This document shows, piece by piece, positions 1-10,908 of a stretch of 64,000 nt of DNA. The stretch lies in assembly GCA_949152475.1 (NCBI GenBank), contig OX424563.1:10699001-10763000 (forward strand). Direction: 5' to 3'. Made by a program: the position numbers and the translations under genes. Position 1 is the stretch's first letter, and every line of letters starts with the position of its first letter. The stretch is from Terebella lapidaria (lineage: Eukaryota > Annelida > Polychaeta > Terebellida > Terebellidae). A model generated the notes under the pieces. It saw only the letters and a list, made by a program, of their open reading frames with translations, searched no databases and was not told the DNA's origin.

Positions 1-150
1 CTTTGATTTTTCAGTCATCCAGTGTATATTCCCTTTCCGAATGAGTTGCACGTGTGTAAAATCCAACGTATACATTTCCAACTCCAGTCTCAGTGTATAT
101 TCAACGCTTATTCAAACAATACTATGTACACCATCCCATGTCATAACACA

Positions 151-2599
151 CTATCTGCATGCGTTTTGCATCATGTCCAAAAACTCTGAAAACAATCAAA
201 TATATAATAACACATATGAAATCGTTCATGAAAACAAAGAGTGTATTTGTACCTAATTTATTACTTCGGTTTTATCAATAAACACAGGGCTCAAGCCTCT
301 TTGTACCCACCTTCATAATCGACTTTGTTGTCACTATTCTGGTCAGCCATCCTTATCATCTCTTCAACCTCCTCGTCTGTTAATTTCTCACCCAGACTCA
401 ACATTGTCTGTTTCAGCTCCTTGTGTGTCAAATATCCATCACCATCCTTGTCAAACACCCTGTAAATATTGGCTTTCACAATAAATTAACCTTTTCGTAA
501 CATTTTGCTCACAATATCTGCTAACACGAAAAAGGCGAAATGTATATGTTGACATTAACAAAAGAAGAAAACAAACATATCTCCAGTGTGGATCCAGATT
601 TATATCTATCGTTGTGTGAGCTCAATTAATGTTCATTCTTCGGACGATAAATATCAGTAGAGACATTATCAGAACCTGAAGGCTTCCTTGATTTCCTCTT
701 CTGAGTCAGCTTCTCGCATCTTCTTGGCCATCATCTGCAGGAACTCGTCGAAGTCGATCTCGCCATTCCCATCCACGTCCACCTCGTTCACCATGTCCTG
801 TCCGGGGCAATGACGGCGACGTTATGATTTTAGTACTGTCTTACCTTTTTTTCAGAAAATTAAATGACGGTACTAAACTATGTTCGTTAACCAGGCGCGG
901 ATCTCCCATCAGGTTTGTGCAATTCGAACATCAATTAGCATGCCAAATTGTGTTTTGTGTTCTGATTTGCAAATTTCATGTTTAAGCTGAAATTTAGCAT
1001 TTATAGTAGATTGCCAACTTTTTCGATTTTCAAGATCTATAGTAGTCTGAATTTTGTGAAAAAAATATGGTTTCATGCCAGGTCATTCGAGATTACGAGT
1101 TGAACTTGACTATACCAGGGTATCAATTTACTGTGATATGTACCTTGAAGATTTGTCAAATGATATGTCATCTACACATCAAAATCGGCCTAAAAGCATT
1201 GAAAATCCCAAAATGTCCTCGGGGGGGGGGGGGGGGGGGCTTACCGAGCCCCTGATACCCCAGACCGTCTGATTTCACGTCCCCCTCGTTCGCCCAGTTC
1301 CTGGATCCGCCCCTGTTAACATTCCCTTTGCGTGTGCGGATGAGAACTAGACCTAAGCCAGCTAATATATACGTGATATCATAGAAATAGAGACTGTATT
1401 TCTATGGTGATATATACATGTATATCATATATGAAAAGATTTACAAGAAGCATAAACGGAGCAACATAGAAAATGGTGCAACATAGACAATTGGTGCCCG
1501 TTGTTCTGACAGGTAGATAGATGGAGCTAACTCACCTGTAGTTCCTCCTCTGTGGGGTTCTGGCCCTGTTCTGACAGGTAGATAGATGGAGCTAACTCAC
1601 CTGTAGTTCCTCCTCTGTGGGGTTCTGGCCCTGTTCTGACAGGTAGATAGAGGGAGCTAACTCACCTGTAGTTCCTCCTCTGTGGGGTTCTGGCCCTGTT
1701 CTGACAGGTAGATAGATGGAGCTAACTCACCTGTAGTTCCTCCTCTGTGGGGTTCTGGCCCTGTTCTGACAGGTAGATAGATGGAGCTAACTCACCTGTA
1801 GTTCCTCCTCTGTGGGGTTCTGGCCCTGTTCTGACAGGTAGATAGAGGGAGCTAACTCACCTGTAGTTCCTCCTCTGTGGGGTTCTGGCCCTGTTCTGAC
1901 AGGTAGATAGATGGAGCTAACTCACCTGTAGTTCCTCCTCTGTGGGGTTCTGCCCCAGGGATCGCATCACGGTTCCGAGCTCCTTGGCCGTGATCGTTCC
2001 ATCTCCGTCCTTGTCGAACAGAGCAAACGCCTCGCGAAACTCTACATCACGTCCGAGCAAACAACAAGATTTATCATTTAATATGTATGCTTATATTGAT
2101 GTGAATTACAAGGACATCGTCAATTGTAATCATAACTTATTTTGAATAAAACGATTCAATCATAGAACATGGCGCTCTGTTTATTAAGTATGTTGTTGTT
2201 GTTGTTGTTTTTTATATACAAAGTATGTTGTAAAATAATTAGGCCTATATATGTATATAACTATAAGCATGCATAATAATTACATCATGTAAGTGCCTTT
2301 CGCAAAATACTAAGTGGATATTCGCAAAACTAGTTCAAGTGCTTAGGTCATACAAGATAAGCACAATGAGATAAGAGGGACTAGCGACCAGCCATGTGCC
2401 TGTATTTCACGGAGTGAGTGAAGTACTCGTCATTTCGAATTGAGAACAGTTATTACATATAAACATTAAGTTTGTCAGTGATCAGATTTGTGAACAATGA
2501 TCAAATTTGTGAAGAATTCATACAAAACAGTTTTAAGAATTAAGACACCATACCTGCGATCTGCTCGTCTGTAAAATCCGTTGTTAAACTGATATCCAT
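151..2599 (-). CDS. calmodulin-like EF-hand protein, complete, 5 exons
   Basis: Ca2+-sensor protein of the calmodulin family. Coding exons on the minus strand are 2599-2554, 2041-1926, 797-676, 459-311 and 185-151, with consistent phases and GT-AG borders, giving 154 residues (calmodulin 149). The start is the ATG at 2599 in a purine -3 context; the product opens [15 protein letters not shown] and resembles calmodulin to its end. All four EF-hand loops keep acidic residues at positions 1, 3 or 5, and 12: [48 protein letters not shown]. The last 35-nt exon is essential: reading through its donor at 310 would end the protein after GGYKEA and lose the Glu at position 12 of loop 4. The tail ([11 protein letters not shown]) differs from the usual MMTSK ending, so this is a calmodulin-like paralogue rather than canonical calmodulin. 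Intron 2 holds a MITE and the 65-bp repeat. Confidence 0.93.
892..1315. mobile_element. MITE with TTAA target site in intron 2 of the calmodulin-like gene
   Basis: Terminal inverted repeats CAGGCGCGGATC (892-903) and its complement at 1304-1315 (one mismatch) are flanked by TTAAC at 887-891 and 1316-1320. A TTAA target is typical of piggyBac-type elements. The interior has a long G run near 1220-1239 and a segment around 1008-1040 shared with foldback elements at 36-37 kb and 50-52 kb. No coding capacity is seen. Confidence 0.65.
1503..1957. repeat. 65-bp tandem repeat duplicating an exon end and its splice donor
   Basis: Seven units start at 1503, 1568, 1633, 1698, 1763, 1828 and 1893. In gene sense (minus) each unit ends with 30 nt of exon 2 of the calmodulin-like gene followed by its donor GTGAGTTAG. 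The true donor is after base 1926. Identical decoys follow bases 1861, 1796, 1731, 1666, 1601 and 1536. An AG just before each 30-nt copy gives it an acceptor-like border. Confidence 0.95.
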
Positions 2600-3900
2600 A
2601 TCTGCAGTACGAAACAAATGTGTATGCGGGTTTGCCTCACATAAAGGCATATTCCATTTATAAGTCAAAATATTTGACTGGAATAAAATTCGAATAAATC
2701 AATTACTTACCGATAAATTGATTAATACTGGAATTGCAGTACAAATTATCGTGGTTCTTAATGAATGATCGAGTTCGCTCAACTCGTGTGACAAAGCATT
2801 TTTAAATGCATTGAAGACAACTTCCTTTCCTCTGTACACTCAAACTTGGTTTATGACCATCCAGTCTAGCTTAGAACGTGTCATGTCTCCGCCAGTGTGA
2901 CACACACGGATAATCCTAGAGGTCCGAGTGACTGTTATTGCTTCGCAGACAAGTGCAAAGCGACCGGTTTGTGTTGCTAAATATTTTATCTGTCATTGTC
3001 GATATGTTTACTCTATTTCTAAGAGCGTTGAAAAGCATTCGGTTGACGAGCACACATGTGCATGTGGAATATATCAGAGTCTTTGCGTGGGGGGTTCCTT
3101 CCATGCATTCAATCGCACACACTAAACCCACAAACTGAAAAAGTTTTTATGCTTGAAGACGATTAATTGCTAGATATCCATGGTCAGTTGTCTATCGAAT
3201 CTAGTCCAGTGCTCTGGAATCCTTATTTGTCCGGCCGATTTGAGTCAATACTAACAGTCATATGACCAATACCGGTAGTGATATCGATTGAAAGTGGCGT
3301 ACAATTCCAGGTTCAATCGAGCTGGAGAAAAGTCTCAAATTTCAAGTCCTGGGCTCTTCACCGAATGCCCTTGTATGTGCCTATGATTAAGGCCGAGCTG
3401 GTTTTGTGTGATCAAACGCAAACATAGATTGTGTTATCGGGAAACTAGTAAGTCGAAATGTAAATTCACATATACCCACTCAATGAAGCAAAGCCGAATT
3501 GCCCTTTAGGTAAGCTCCTAATATCGTGTTTACGGTCGCTGATACGTATGTTTTATCTGTCGCGCCATTCATTCCGTGCACGGAATATAGAAGTCAATCC
3601 TACCTCGCAGCCGTTATGTCTGATGTATTTGTCAACGACAACACATGGATGATAATAATATTGCACAACACATGATCAAAGCCAAGCAGATAAAACAGTG
3701 CTTTTCGTTGGTTTATTTTTCGTTCGTTACGATGTACATACAATTTGTAATAATCCCTCCATGGCGCAGCTTCTGAATTATTAAAGCTCAAATGATTCGG
3801 CAATGGAAGCCATCAACGACGATTATTATTGTGCATTACCATATAGACGGGGCTAGAATATAAGTGTACTGGATTATTTATGTTATTGATATTGGTGGAT
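2600..3900. other. no gene seen; 5' flank of the calmodulin-like gene
   Basis: The presumed promoter and 5' UTR of the calmodulin-like gene lie just above 2599, but no TATA box or other core element stands out. Short ORFs occur on both strands without splice-compatible structure or recognisable motifs. Confidence 0.4.
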
Positions 3901-3906
3901 ATGGTA

Positions 3907-4108
3907 GGCGGATCCCTGAATTAGAAGGGGGGGGGGGGTCCAGCTATCCGGTATGATGGCTCAGAGGCGCCATGAATTACGTAAATTTAGGTGCCCTGGG
4001 GTTTATCTGATGTATCCTGCGCAATAGTACGAGATGAGATCATTTATATCATGGAAGGGATCCCTTGCCCCCCCCCCCCCCCCGCCGGCCCCACAGTGAT
4101 CCGCCGAT
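3907..4108. mobile_element. short G/C-run element with GGCGGATC inverted ends
   Basis: GGCGGATC near 3908 and GATCCGCC near 4100-4107 bound about 200 bp that contain a G run (about 3928-3938) and a C run (about 4069-4083). The ends resemble those of the MITE in the calmodulin intron. No clear target-site duplication is seen. Confidence 0.4.
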
Positions 4109-4462
4109 GTTATCGTCGTTTGTATGACATTTCGTAACTGGCAGTTGATGTCAAGTATGTAATCCATGAATTCCACCAGGTCGCCAATACTATGGAGGTG
4201 CATGCTCAAATTCCATTGGATGAACGATGCAAGGTCCTATAAGCTGATAAAACAAATATATTTGAGTGGTTGGTACATGTATACATTACTAGGAAAGGTA
4301 TTCACAAAAGGCATTTACACAATTTATTTATCGATATATTGGTGCAGTGACCAGGTTATGCCCGAGTTGAATGGATTGTACATCCAAGTTATCAGCCATG
4401 CCCCCGTAGACAGACCATGCGTGGCTCAACTCATTTATGGCCCGACGTATAGCATTCCTTCA
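4107..4462 (-). other. possible orphan coding exons, unrecognised
   Basis: Two minus-strand stretches look like exons. One follows the acceptor ...CTTATAG at about 4236 and reads DLASFIQWNLSMHLHSIGDL onward for some 45 residues without a stop before running into a C-rich tract near 4085. The second, at about 4457-4350, contains AINELSHAWSVYGGMADNL and is open for about 40 residues, but its acceptor and donor are unclear. Residue composition looks protein-like, yet I do not recognise a family and cannot close the gene model. A small element with GGCGGATC ends (about 3907-4108) may have interrupted the first stretch. A decayed gene or chance are both possible. Confidence 0.3.
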
Positions 4463-4691
4463 CTGTGAACACAAAATACTGACAAAAATACTCGTATCTC
4501 TATGGGATTGAGTTCAGTGATGATAATTGATAACGGATAATGATAATATAAATATACGATCTCCACTTTCATACATGTATGATGAGGCTTCGATAATAAT
4601 TATCTTGTCATTCTCTCCATATTGGAGGCAATAATAACTTTGTTAGATTTAGATTGTCGTGTCCTGAGACTGGCGCATGTCCAACTCAGAG

Positions 4692-4942
4692 TAATAATAA
4701 TAATAATCAGATTTGTTTAACGACGGTCCATGATGATAGGCACTTCTGCCTGTCTTCCCCATCCCCCGTCGGGTGACAATTTTGAATTTGGAAAGCACAT
4801 TCGAATGGAGAAACCTTTGCGTTGCCAGGATGAAAACTCCACCTACTTTGTGCCGGTGACGGAGTTTGAACCCGCGTCACCTACCGCCTCTGAGCCTCTT
4901 TGCTTCAAGAGCCACCAGTCCAATCCACTCGGCCACAGAGGC
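4692..4942 (-). mobile_element. tRNA-derived SINE (tRNA-Ser/Leu-like head)
   Basis: On the minus strand the head reads GCCTCTGTGGCCGAGTGG from 4942. It contains an A box (TGGCCGAGTGG, 4935-4925) and a B box (GGGTTCAAACTCC, 4873-4861) at the spacing of a long-variable-arm tRNA. A body of about 150 bp follows and ends in an (ATT)n tail at 4707-4692. The anticodon stem is degenerate, so this is a SINE rather than a tRNA gene. Confidence 0.7.
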
Positions 4943-5264
4943 GGTTATAGTCTTGGGTGTGCAGTTGGATTCATTCATAGTTCGATGATACATGAATACT
5001 TACACTTCCATAATTAGTAGCCAATCATCAAAGAATGCCATATATTGCTCCAAAACGCAGTGATGCGTATCAGGTCCCACAAACAAACCGGGCAATGGGA
5101 CAGAACTGTGGTATTTTGTGGGATCTTTTCCGCGATTGCCAAGGGTGCGTGGCGTGTTGCTATGTCGTCGGAACTAAGAATTGAGTGTCAAAGTCGGGAA
5201 ATTCGGTTTGGAACTCGGAGTATTTATGTGTCCAGCTCAGATGCTCAGCTATGCACTTCGTGGA

Positions 5265-7713
5265 AGTTGGGTATCCAACTCAGATGATGGGTTTCCAATT
5301 TGGGGATCCGATGTCTAGCTCTGATGATTGAGTTTATATCTCAAGAGGCTTTGGTGTACAGCTCGGAGGATTGGGTGGCCAGCTCTGAGGATTGGCGTAC
5401 AGCTCGGTGTCTTTGAAACTTGGTGTAAGTTCTAAGGATTGGGTGTCCAACTAGGTCGGGGGATTGGGTGTCCAACTCTGAGGATTGGGTGTCCAGATCG
5501 GAGTCTTTGAAACTTGGTGGAAGTTCGAGAGATGGGGTGTCTAGGTCGGGGGATCGGGTGTCCAACTCTGAGGATTGGGTGTCCAGCTCAGAGTCTTTGA
5601 AACTTGGTGTAAGTTCGAGGGATTGGGTGTCCAGGTCGGGGGATTGGGTGTCCAGCTCGGAGTCTTTGAAACTTGGTGTAAGTTCGAGGGATTGGTTGTC
5701 CAGGTCGGGGGATCGGGTGTCCAACTCTGAGGATTGGGTGTCCAGCTCGGAGTCTTTGAAACTTGGTGTAAGTTCGAGGGATTGGGTGTCCAGGTCGGGG
5801 GATTGGGTGTCCAACTCTGAGGATTGGGTGTCCAGCTCGGAGTCTTTGAAACTTGGTGTAAGTTCGAGGGATTTGGTGTCTAGCTCGGGTGATTGGGTGT
5901 CTCACTCTGAGGATTGGGTGTACAGCTCGGAGGATTAGGTGTACAACTCGTGGGATTGGGTGTCCAACTCTGAGAATTTGGGTGTACATCTCGAGAGATT
6001 GGGTGTCAAGCTCGGAGGCCAGCTCTGAGGATTGGGTGTACAATCATGTGGATTGGGTGTACAATTCGTGGGGTTGGGTGTCCAGCTCTGAGGATTGGGT
6101 GTCCAGCTCTGAGGATTGAGAGTCCAGCTCTGAGGATTGAGAGTCCAGCTTTGAGGATTTGGTGTCCAGCTTGGATGATTGGGTGTCCAGCTCGGAGGCT
6201 TTAGTGTCCAGCTTGGAGGATTGAATGTCCAGCTCTGAGGATTGGGTGCCCAGCTAAGAGTCTTCGAAACTTGGTGTAAGTTCGAGGGAATGGGTATCTA
6301 TCTCGGGGGATTGGGTGTCCAGCTGGGGGGATTGGGTGTACAGCTCGGAGGATTGGGTGTACAGCTCAGAGAATTGATTGTCCAGCTTGGAGGATTCGGT
6401 GTCCAACTCTGAGGATTGGGTATCCAGCTCTGAGGATTGGGTGCCCAGCTCGAAGTCTCTGAAACATGGTGTAAGTTCAAGGGATTGGATGTCTAGCTCG
6501 GGGGATTGGGTGTCCAGCTCAGAGGACTGGGTGTACAGCTCGGAGGATTGGGTTTCCAGTCATGACGATTGGGCTTGGAGGATTGGGTGTCCAGCTCTGA
6601 GGATTGGGTGTCCAGCTCTGAGGATTGGGTGTCCAGCTTTGAGGATTGGACATCCAACTCTAAGGATTGGGTGGCCAGCTCAGGCGATTGTGTGTCCAGC
6701 TCGGAAATTGGGTGTCCAGCTCGGAGGTTGGGTGTCCAGCACTAAGGATTGGGTTCCTTGGTGTCAAGTCTTTAGTGTCCAGCTTTGAGGATTGGGCGTC
6801 CAGCTCTGAGACTTTAGTGTCCAGCTTTGAGGATTGGGTGTCCAGCTCAGAGACTTTAGTGTCCAGCTTAGAGGATTGGGTGTCCAGCTCGGAAGCTTTA
6901 GTGTCCAGCTTCAAGGATTGGGTGTCCAGCGTGGAGGCTTTAGTGTCCAGCTTGGGAAATTAAGTGTCCAGCTCGGAGACTTCAATGTCCAGCTTGGAGG
7001 ATCGGGTGTCCAGCTTGGAGGATTGGGTGTCCAGCTCGGAGGCTTTAGTGTTCAGCTCGGAGGCTTTAGTGTCCAGCTGGGAGGATTGGGTGTCCAGCTT
7101 GGAGGATTGGGTGTCCAGCTTGGAGGATTGGGTGTCCAGCTTGGAGGATTGGGTGTTCAGTTCGGAGGCTTTAGTGTCCAGCTCAGAGGATTGGGTGTCC
7201 AGTTCGGGGGCTTTAGTGTCCAGCTCGGAGGTTTTAGTGTTCATCTTGGAGGATTGGGTGTCCAGCTTGCAGGATTGGGTGTCCAGCTCGGAGGCTTTAA
7301 TGTCCAGGTCGGAGGCTTTAGTGTCCAGCTCAGAGGATTGGGTGTCCAGTTCGGGGGCTTTAGTGTCCAGCTCGGAGGTTTTAGTGTTCATCTTGGAGGA
7401 TTGGGTGTCCAGCTTGCAGGACTGGGTGTCCAGCTCGGAGGCTTTAATGTCCAGGTCGGAGGCTTTAGTGTCTAGCTTGGATGATTGGGTGTCCAGCTTG
7501 GAGAATTCGGTGTCCAGCTCAGAGGATTGAGTGTCCAGCTTCTTCAAAACTTGGTATAAGTTCGAGGGATTGGGTGTCCAGCTCGGAGGATTGGGTGCCC
7601 AGCTCGGAGTCTTCGAAACTTGGTGTAAGTTCGAGGGATTGGGTGTCCAGCTCAGAGGATTGAGTGTCCAGCTCGGAGTCTTCAAAACTTGGTGTAAGTG
7701 CGAGAGATTGGGT
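5265..7713. repeat. 21-bp minisatellite, left block
   Basis: Degenerate tandem units with consensus GATTGGGTGTCCAGCTCGGAG, about 2.4 kb. Some units carry a 27-bp insert (TCTTTGAAACTTGGTGTAAG and 7 more bases). Both lengths are multiples of three and the consensus has no stop codon, so long ORFs appear in several frames: DWVSSSE-type heptads on plus, LDTQSSE-type on minus. I treat these as repeat artefacts. The block ends exactly where the LINE-A tail begins and resumes near 13918. Confidence 0.93.
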
Positions 7714-8006
7714 AGACAAGACAAGACAAGAAGTTTATTTCAATTCCCTAAACAAAAATTTTATCACATTAGTTTATAATAGACGGATGGCACAATTGGG
7801 AATTGAGGACCAAACAATAGCGTGGGCTGTCTTCCTGTTTGGCCCCTTGTAACGAAAAAGAACATTTATGAAATCGAACAAATATTAATAAAATGGATCG
7901 AGACGAATACGTGGGGAAAAAATGTAAAAAAATGCAGACCCAAAAAGACCGAACATGTGGTATAATCTTGATTACTTCACTTGAAAGAACAGACGCGCAT
8001 TTACGT

Positions 8007-8119
8007 ATTAGTTAATGCCCGAGGAGCGCTCCATTACCTATTGGTATTGGAGACCGAGGGCAAAGCCCGAGGTTTCCAATACTAATAGGTAATGGAGCGT
8101 GACGAGGGCTTTAACTAAT
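8007..8119. repeat. 113-bp hairpin (foldback)
   Basis: ATTAGTTAA at 8007-8015 pairs with TTAACTAAT at 8111-8119. The arms continue inward through CGCTCCATTACCTATTGGTA-type sequence, giving a near-perfect stem of about 45 bp with a short loop around 8055-8072. A related palindrome (CTCCATTACCTATTGGTAAT) recurs near 9013-9043. Confidence 0.75.
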
Positions 8120-9080
8120 GTAAAGTCCACCACCCCCCAAAAATACCCCCCCCCCCCCCCACACACAATCACTATAGCTCAAGATGTACGAGTTGTAAAG
8201 ACGTGAGCACACATGTGTTATATCAGAGAGATACACGGGAAATGGTTGCATTCATTTCACAAACAAATGTTGAAGGGACAACATCGTATTGTTCAAGTGA
8301 AATTCATACTATATTTAAAATTTCACGGTACAGTATACTCCTCCTAACTGTGAAAGCTGATTGCAACCAGTCATGGATATGATTATAACTCGCAGGCATA
8401 ACTTGGGATAATCACAACGATTTCATGGATATTCCAAAAATTGGATAGCTTATATGCCACGATATAAATATATCTTGCAGGGACATTTCTTGTTTTGTGT
8501 TTTGATAATCATACACAATGCGATGGATATTGCGAAATTGGATATTCCTTCACATGAAACCAATGAGCGGATATTATCTGGATTTGTCGGACCAGTGTAA
8601 GTACCTTGTGCTACTCGTTCGATCCTCTATATACAATAAGGATTAAAAAGGTGCGAGACGGATTAAATGGTGTGTTTTCAGTGGACGAGTAGTATTACGG
8701 AGCAGTACAAGGTACCTGGACCAAGTAGGCTTTATGGGAGAAGAGTTTAAGCTTGAGCGCTTATATGTCAATTGCTATATGTCAATTAACCTTACGACGG
8801 TGTATGCTTTGACTTGTTTGTCCGAGGGGATTACTATTGTTCGGCAATATTCGTCCGAGGTGTACGCTTCACAAAAAATACTGCACCTACATGCATGTAC
8901 ACATGATTTAATCCCGTTGTGTTACAATCAATGAAGCGAGCAAAACTTCTCTCAATATTTCACAGTTGAGCTCAGCTCCAATATTACAAACATATCGCTC
9001 CAATTTTCGCACGTAGCTCTCCATTACCTATTGGTAATGGAGAGTAAGAACAATAGACTGATGTCACGGGTGGACTTTAC
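8120..9080. mobile_element. TIR-bounded segment in the LINE-A 3' region
   Basis: GTAAAGTCCAC at 8120-8130 is repeated in inverse at 9070-9080. The interior is AT-rich with a C run near 8146-8160 and no convincing ORF. It abuts the 8007-8119 hairpin, so the two may be parts of one element. No target-site duplication is clear. Confidence 0.4.
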
Positions 9081-9136
9081 GAGATATTCAAGTTCGAAAT
9101 TATTAAAGCACTTTATGTATAGTGAAATCTGATTGT

Positions 9137-10908
9137 CTAAGATGAGAAGCAATCGGGACACATAGGGTTATCGCATTTCGTAGTGTCGGTATAAGATGAC
9201 AATAACTTAATTTCATACGATCGTTTCAGTGTATAACGCGAACGAGCACGGCTTACTAAATCATACCATTTGTTCCAAACTTTAGGGAAATTATAAATAG
9301 GAAACCTTCTAGAAAAATTTGACTTACATCGGTCAAGATGTAAAAGATTGCACTGGCGCGTTAGGCGGTTGTTGACTATCTCGTTGTTAAACTTAAAAAT
9401 ATTATTGAAAGACACAGGTAAACGTTTAAGACAATAGTCATTCATGAATAGAAGAATCTGACATTCATATAAATCTTGCAACTTCAAAATACCGGATGAT
9501 TTGAAGAATTCGTTTGTATGGCTATTATAGGGTGCGTTGTGTATTAGTCGCATTGCACGTTTTTGAAGAATATTAGTGCGTTTAAGAGAAGATGAGCCGG
9601 CATTACCCCAGACGAGTAGACTATAATTTAAATGGGACTGAACTAGTGCGTGGTACAATGATACCCGACTTTCACGTGGCAAGAATCTTTTCACTTGATT
9701 AATGGCAAATATAGATTTAGAGATTTTATTGTTCACATGGTCAATATGATACTTCCATGAGTATCGTCAATCAATATGCCGAGAAACTTAGTGACAGGTT
9801 CTTCACAATTTGTACCTAGTCTATTTAGTGTCACATCATCAATTTTGAGACTCAAAACTTCAAAATTGAGTTTTTTCATGAACGGGGGTTCATGAGTTTC
9901 CCTGTCATTTTTGTTTTCTCTCACTTCGTATGCCTGATATGACTTTCTGTCCCCGGACTATGAGATTGGATAACGGACCCTGTTTTGTTTGCTCGGAATA
10001 CTTGATACTGGGTATTGATTCCACGTCTATTTTCTTTTGTGGGTTAATCACCATATATTTAGTTTTCTTGGCATTTAATGACAAACGATTGGCACAAAAC
10101 CAATTGAATAATTCGTTGATACTTTTGTTAGCCTTGGAGTACAGAAAATTAATATTTGAGTCAGATACGTACCTGGTTGTATCATCTGCAAAAGACAAAA
10201 TTTTACTTGGACATGCCATGTTTATATCATTTACATAAAGCAGATACAGCAAAGGACCTAATATTGACCCCTGGGGAACCCCACATGATATGCTAAGTGA
10301 TGTAGATTTTCTGTTATCAATAGAGACAAATTCTTTCCTGTTGGTTAAATAGCTGCCCAGCCAGTCATTGACGACTCCCCGAAGCCCTAAATTATTCAAT
10401 TTGTGAAGCAAAATGTCATGATTGATAACGTCAAAAGCTTTGGAAAGATCACAGAATACAGCCAACGTATATTCAGTTTTAATATTAACCTCGGCACAAT
10501 GATTTGTGAAATGAATGATGGGGTGAATAGTTTAATGTTTTTTTTCCGAAAGCCATATTGGTGTTTATATAAAATATCATATTTGTCCAGAAATAGGGTG
10601 ATTTTATTGAACATTAATTTCTCAAATAATTTAGAAAACGCAGGTAAAAGGCTGATGGGTCTGTAGTTGTTCAACGATTGTTTATTAGCAGTTTTATACA
10701 CTGGTATAACTTTTGCAATTTTTAATTGATCGGGGAATATACCTGTGCTAAACGATCTATTTATAATGTGAGTTAATGGTACGATAATATCATGAATGGA
10801 TTCTTTAATTAACGTAGTTGATATATCGTCATGACCGCAGCTACGCTTTGATTTTAGACCGAGTGCACTATTGATGATTGTTCATTCAGAAACGGGTTCA
10901 ATATACAT
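9137..10908 (-). pseudogene. LINE-A reverse transcriptase, frameshifted
   Basis: Non-LTR RT remnant in at least three frames. Recognisable blocks are NNYRPISLLPAFSKLFEK (about 10665), FCDLSKAFDVINHD (about 10450), GVPQGSILGPLLYLLYVND (about 10280) and the catalytic FADDT (about 10190); the C-terminal thumb-like region ends at the stop near 9137. One frameshift lies in an A8 run (minus) near 10540, another near 9760-9735. The upstream remnant 13889-13497 (PWIPSGFMTSSRNKARLLKR, then AEEFNKYFSQIG) belongs to the same reading. This copy cannot make an intact protein. Confidence 0.88.

Noticed and set aside
291..310. Loss of the position-12 ligand in EF-hand 4 of the calmodulin-like protein
   Set aside because: Apparent only if the donor at 310 is ignored; splicing to the 35-nt exon at 185-151 restores Glu and a normal C-terminus.
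4861..4942. Functional tRNA-Ser gene
   Set aside because: Promoter boxes are good but the anticodon stem does not pair properly and the sequence continues into a SINE body with an ATT tail.
5341..7724. Many long ORFs on both strands (for example 254 codons at 6960-7724 minus)
   Set aside because: They are readings of the 21-bp minisatellite in frames without stops; no start context, no splice structure, and overlapping ORFs on both strands.
10871..10908. First twelve or so codons of the long LINE-B ORF
   Set aside because: This part is antisense LINE-A; the junction at 10908/10909 shows the frame merely runs into neighbouring DNA.
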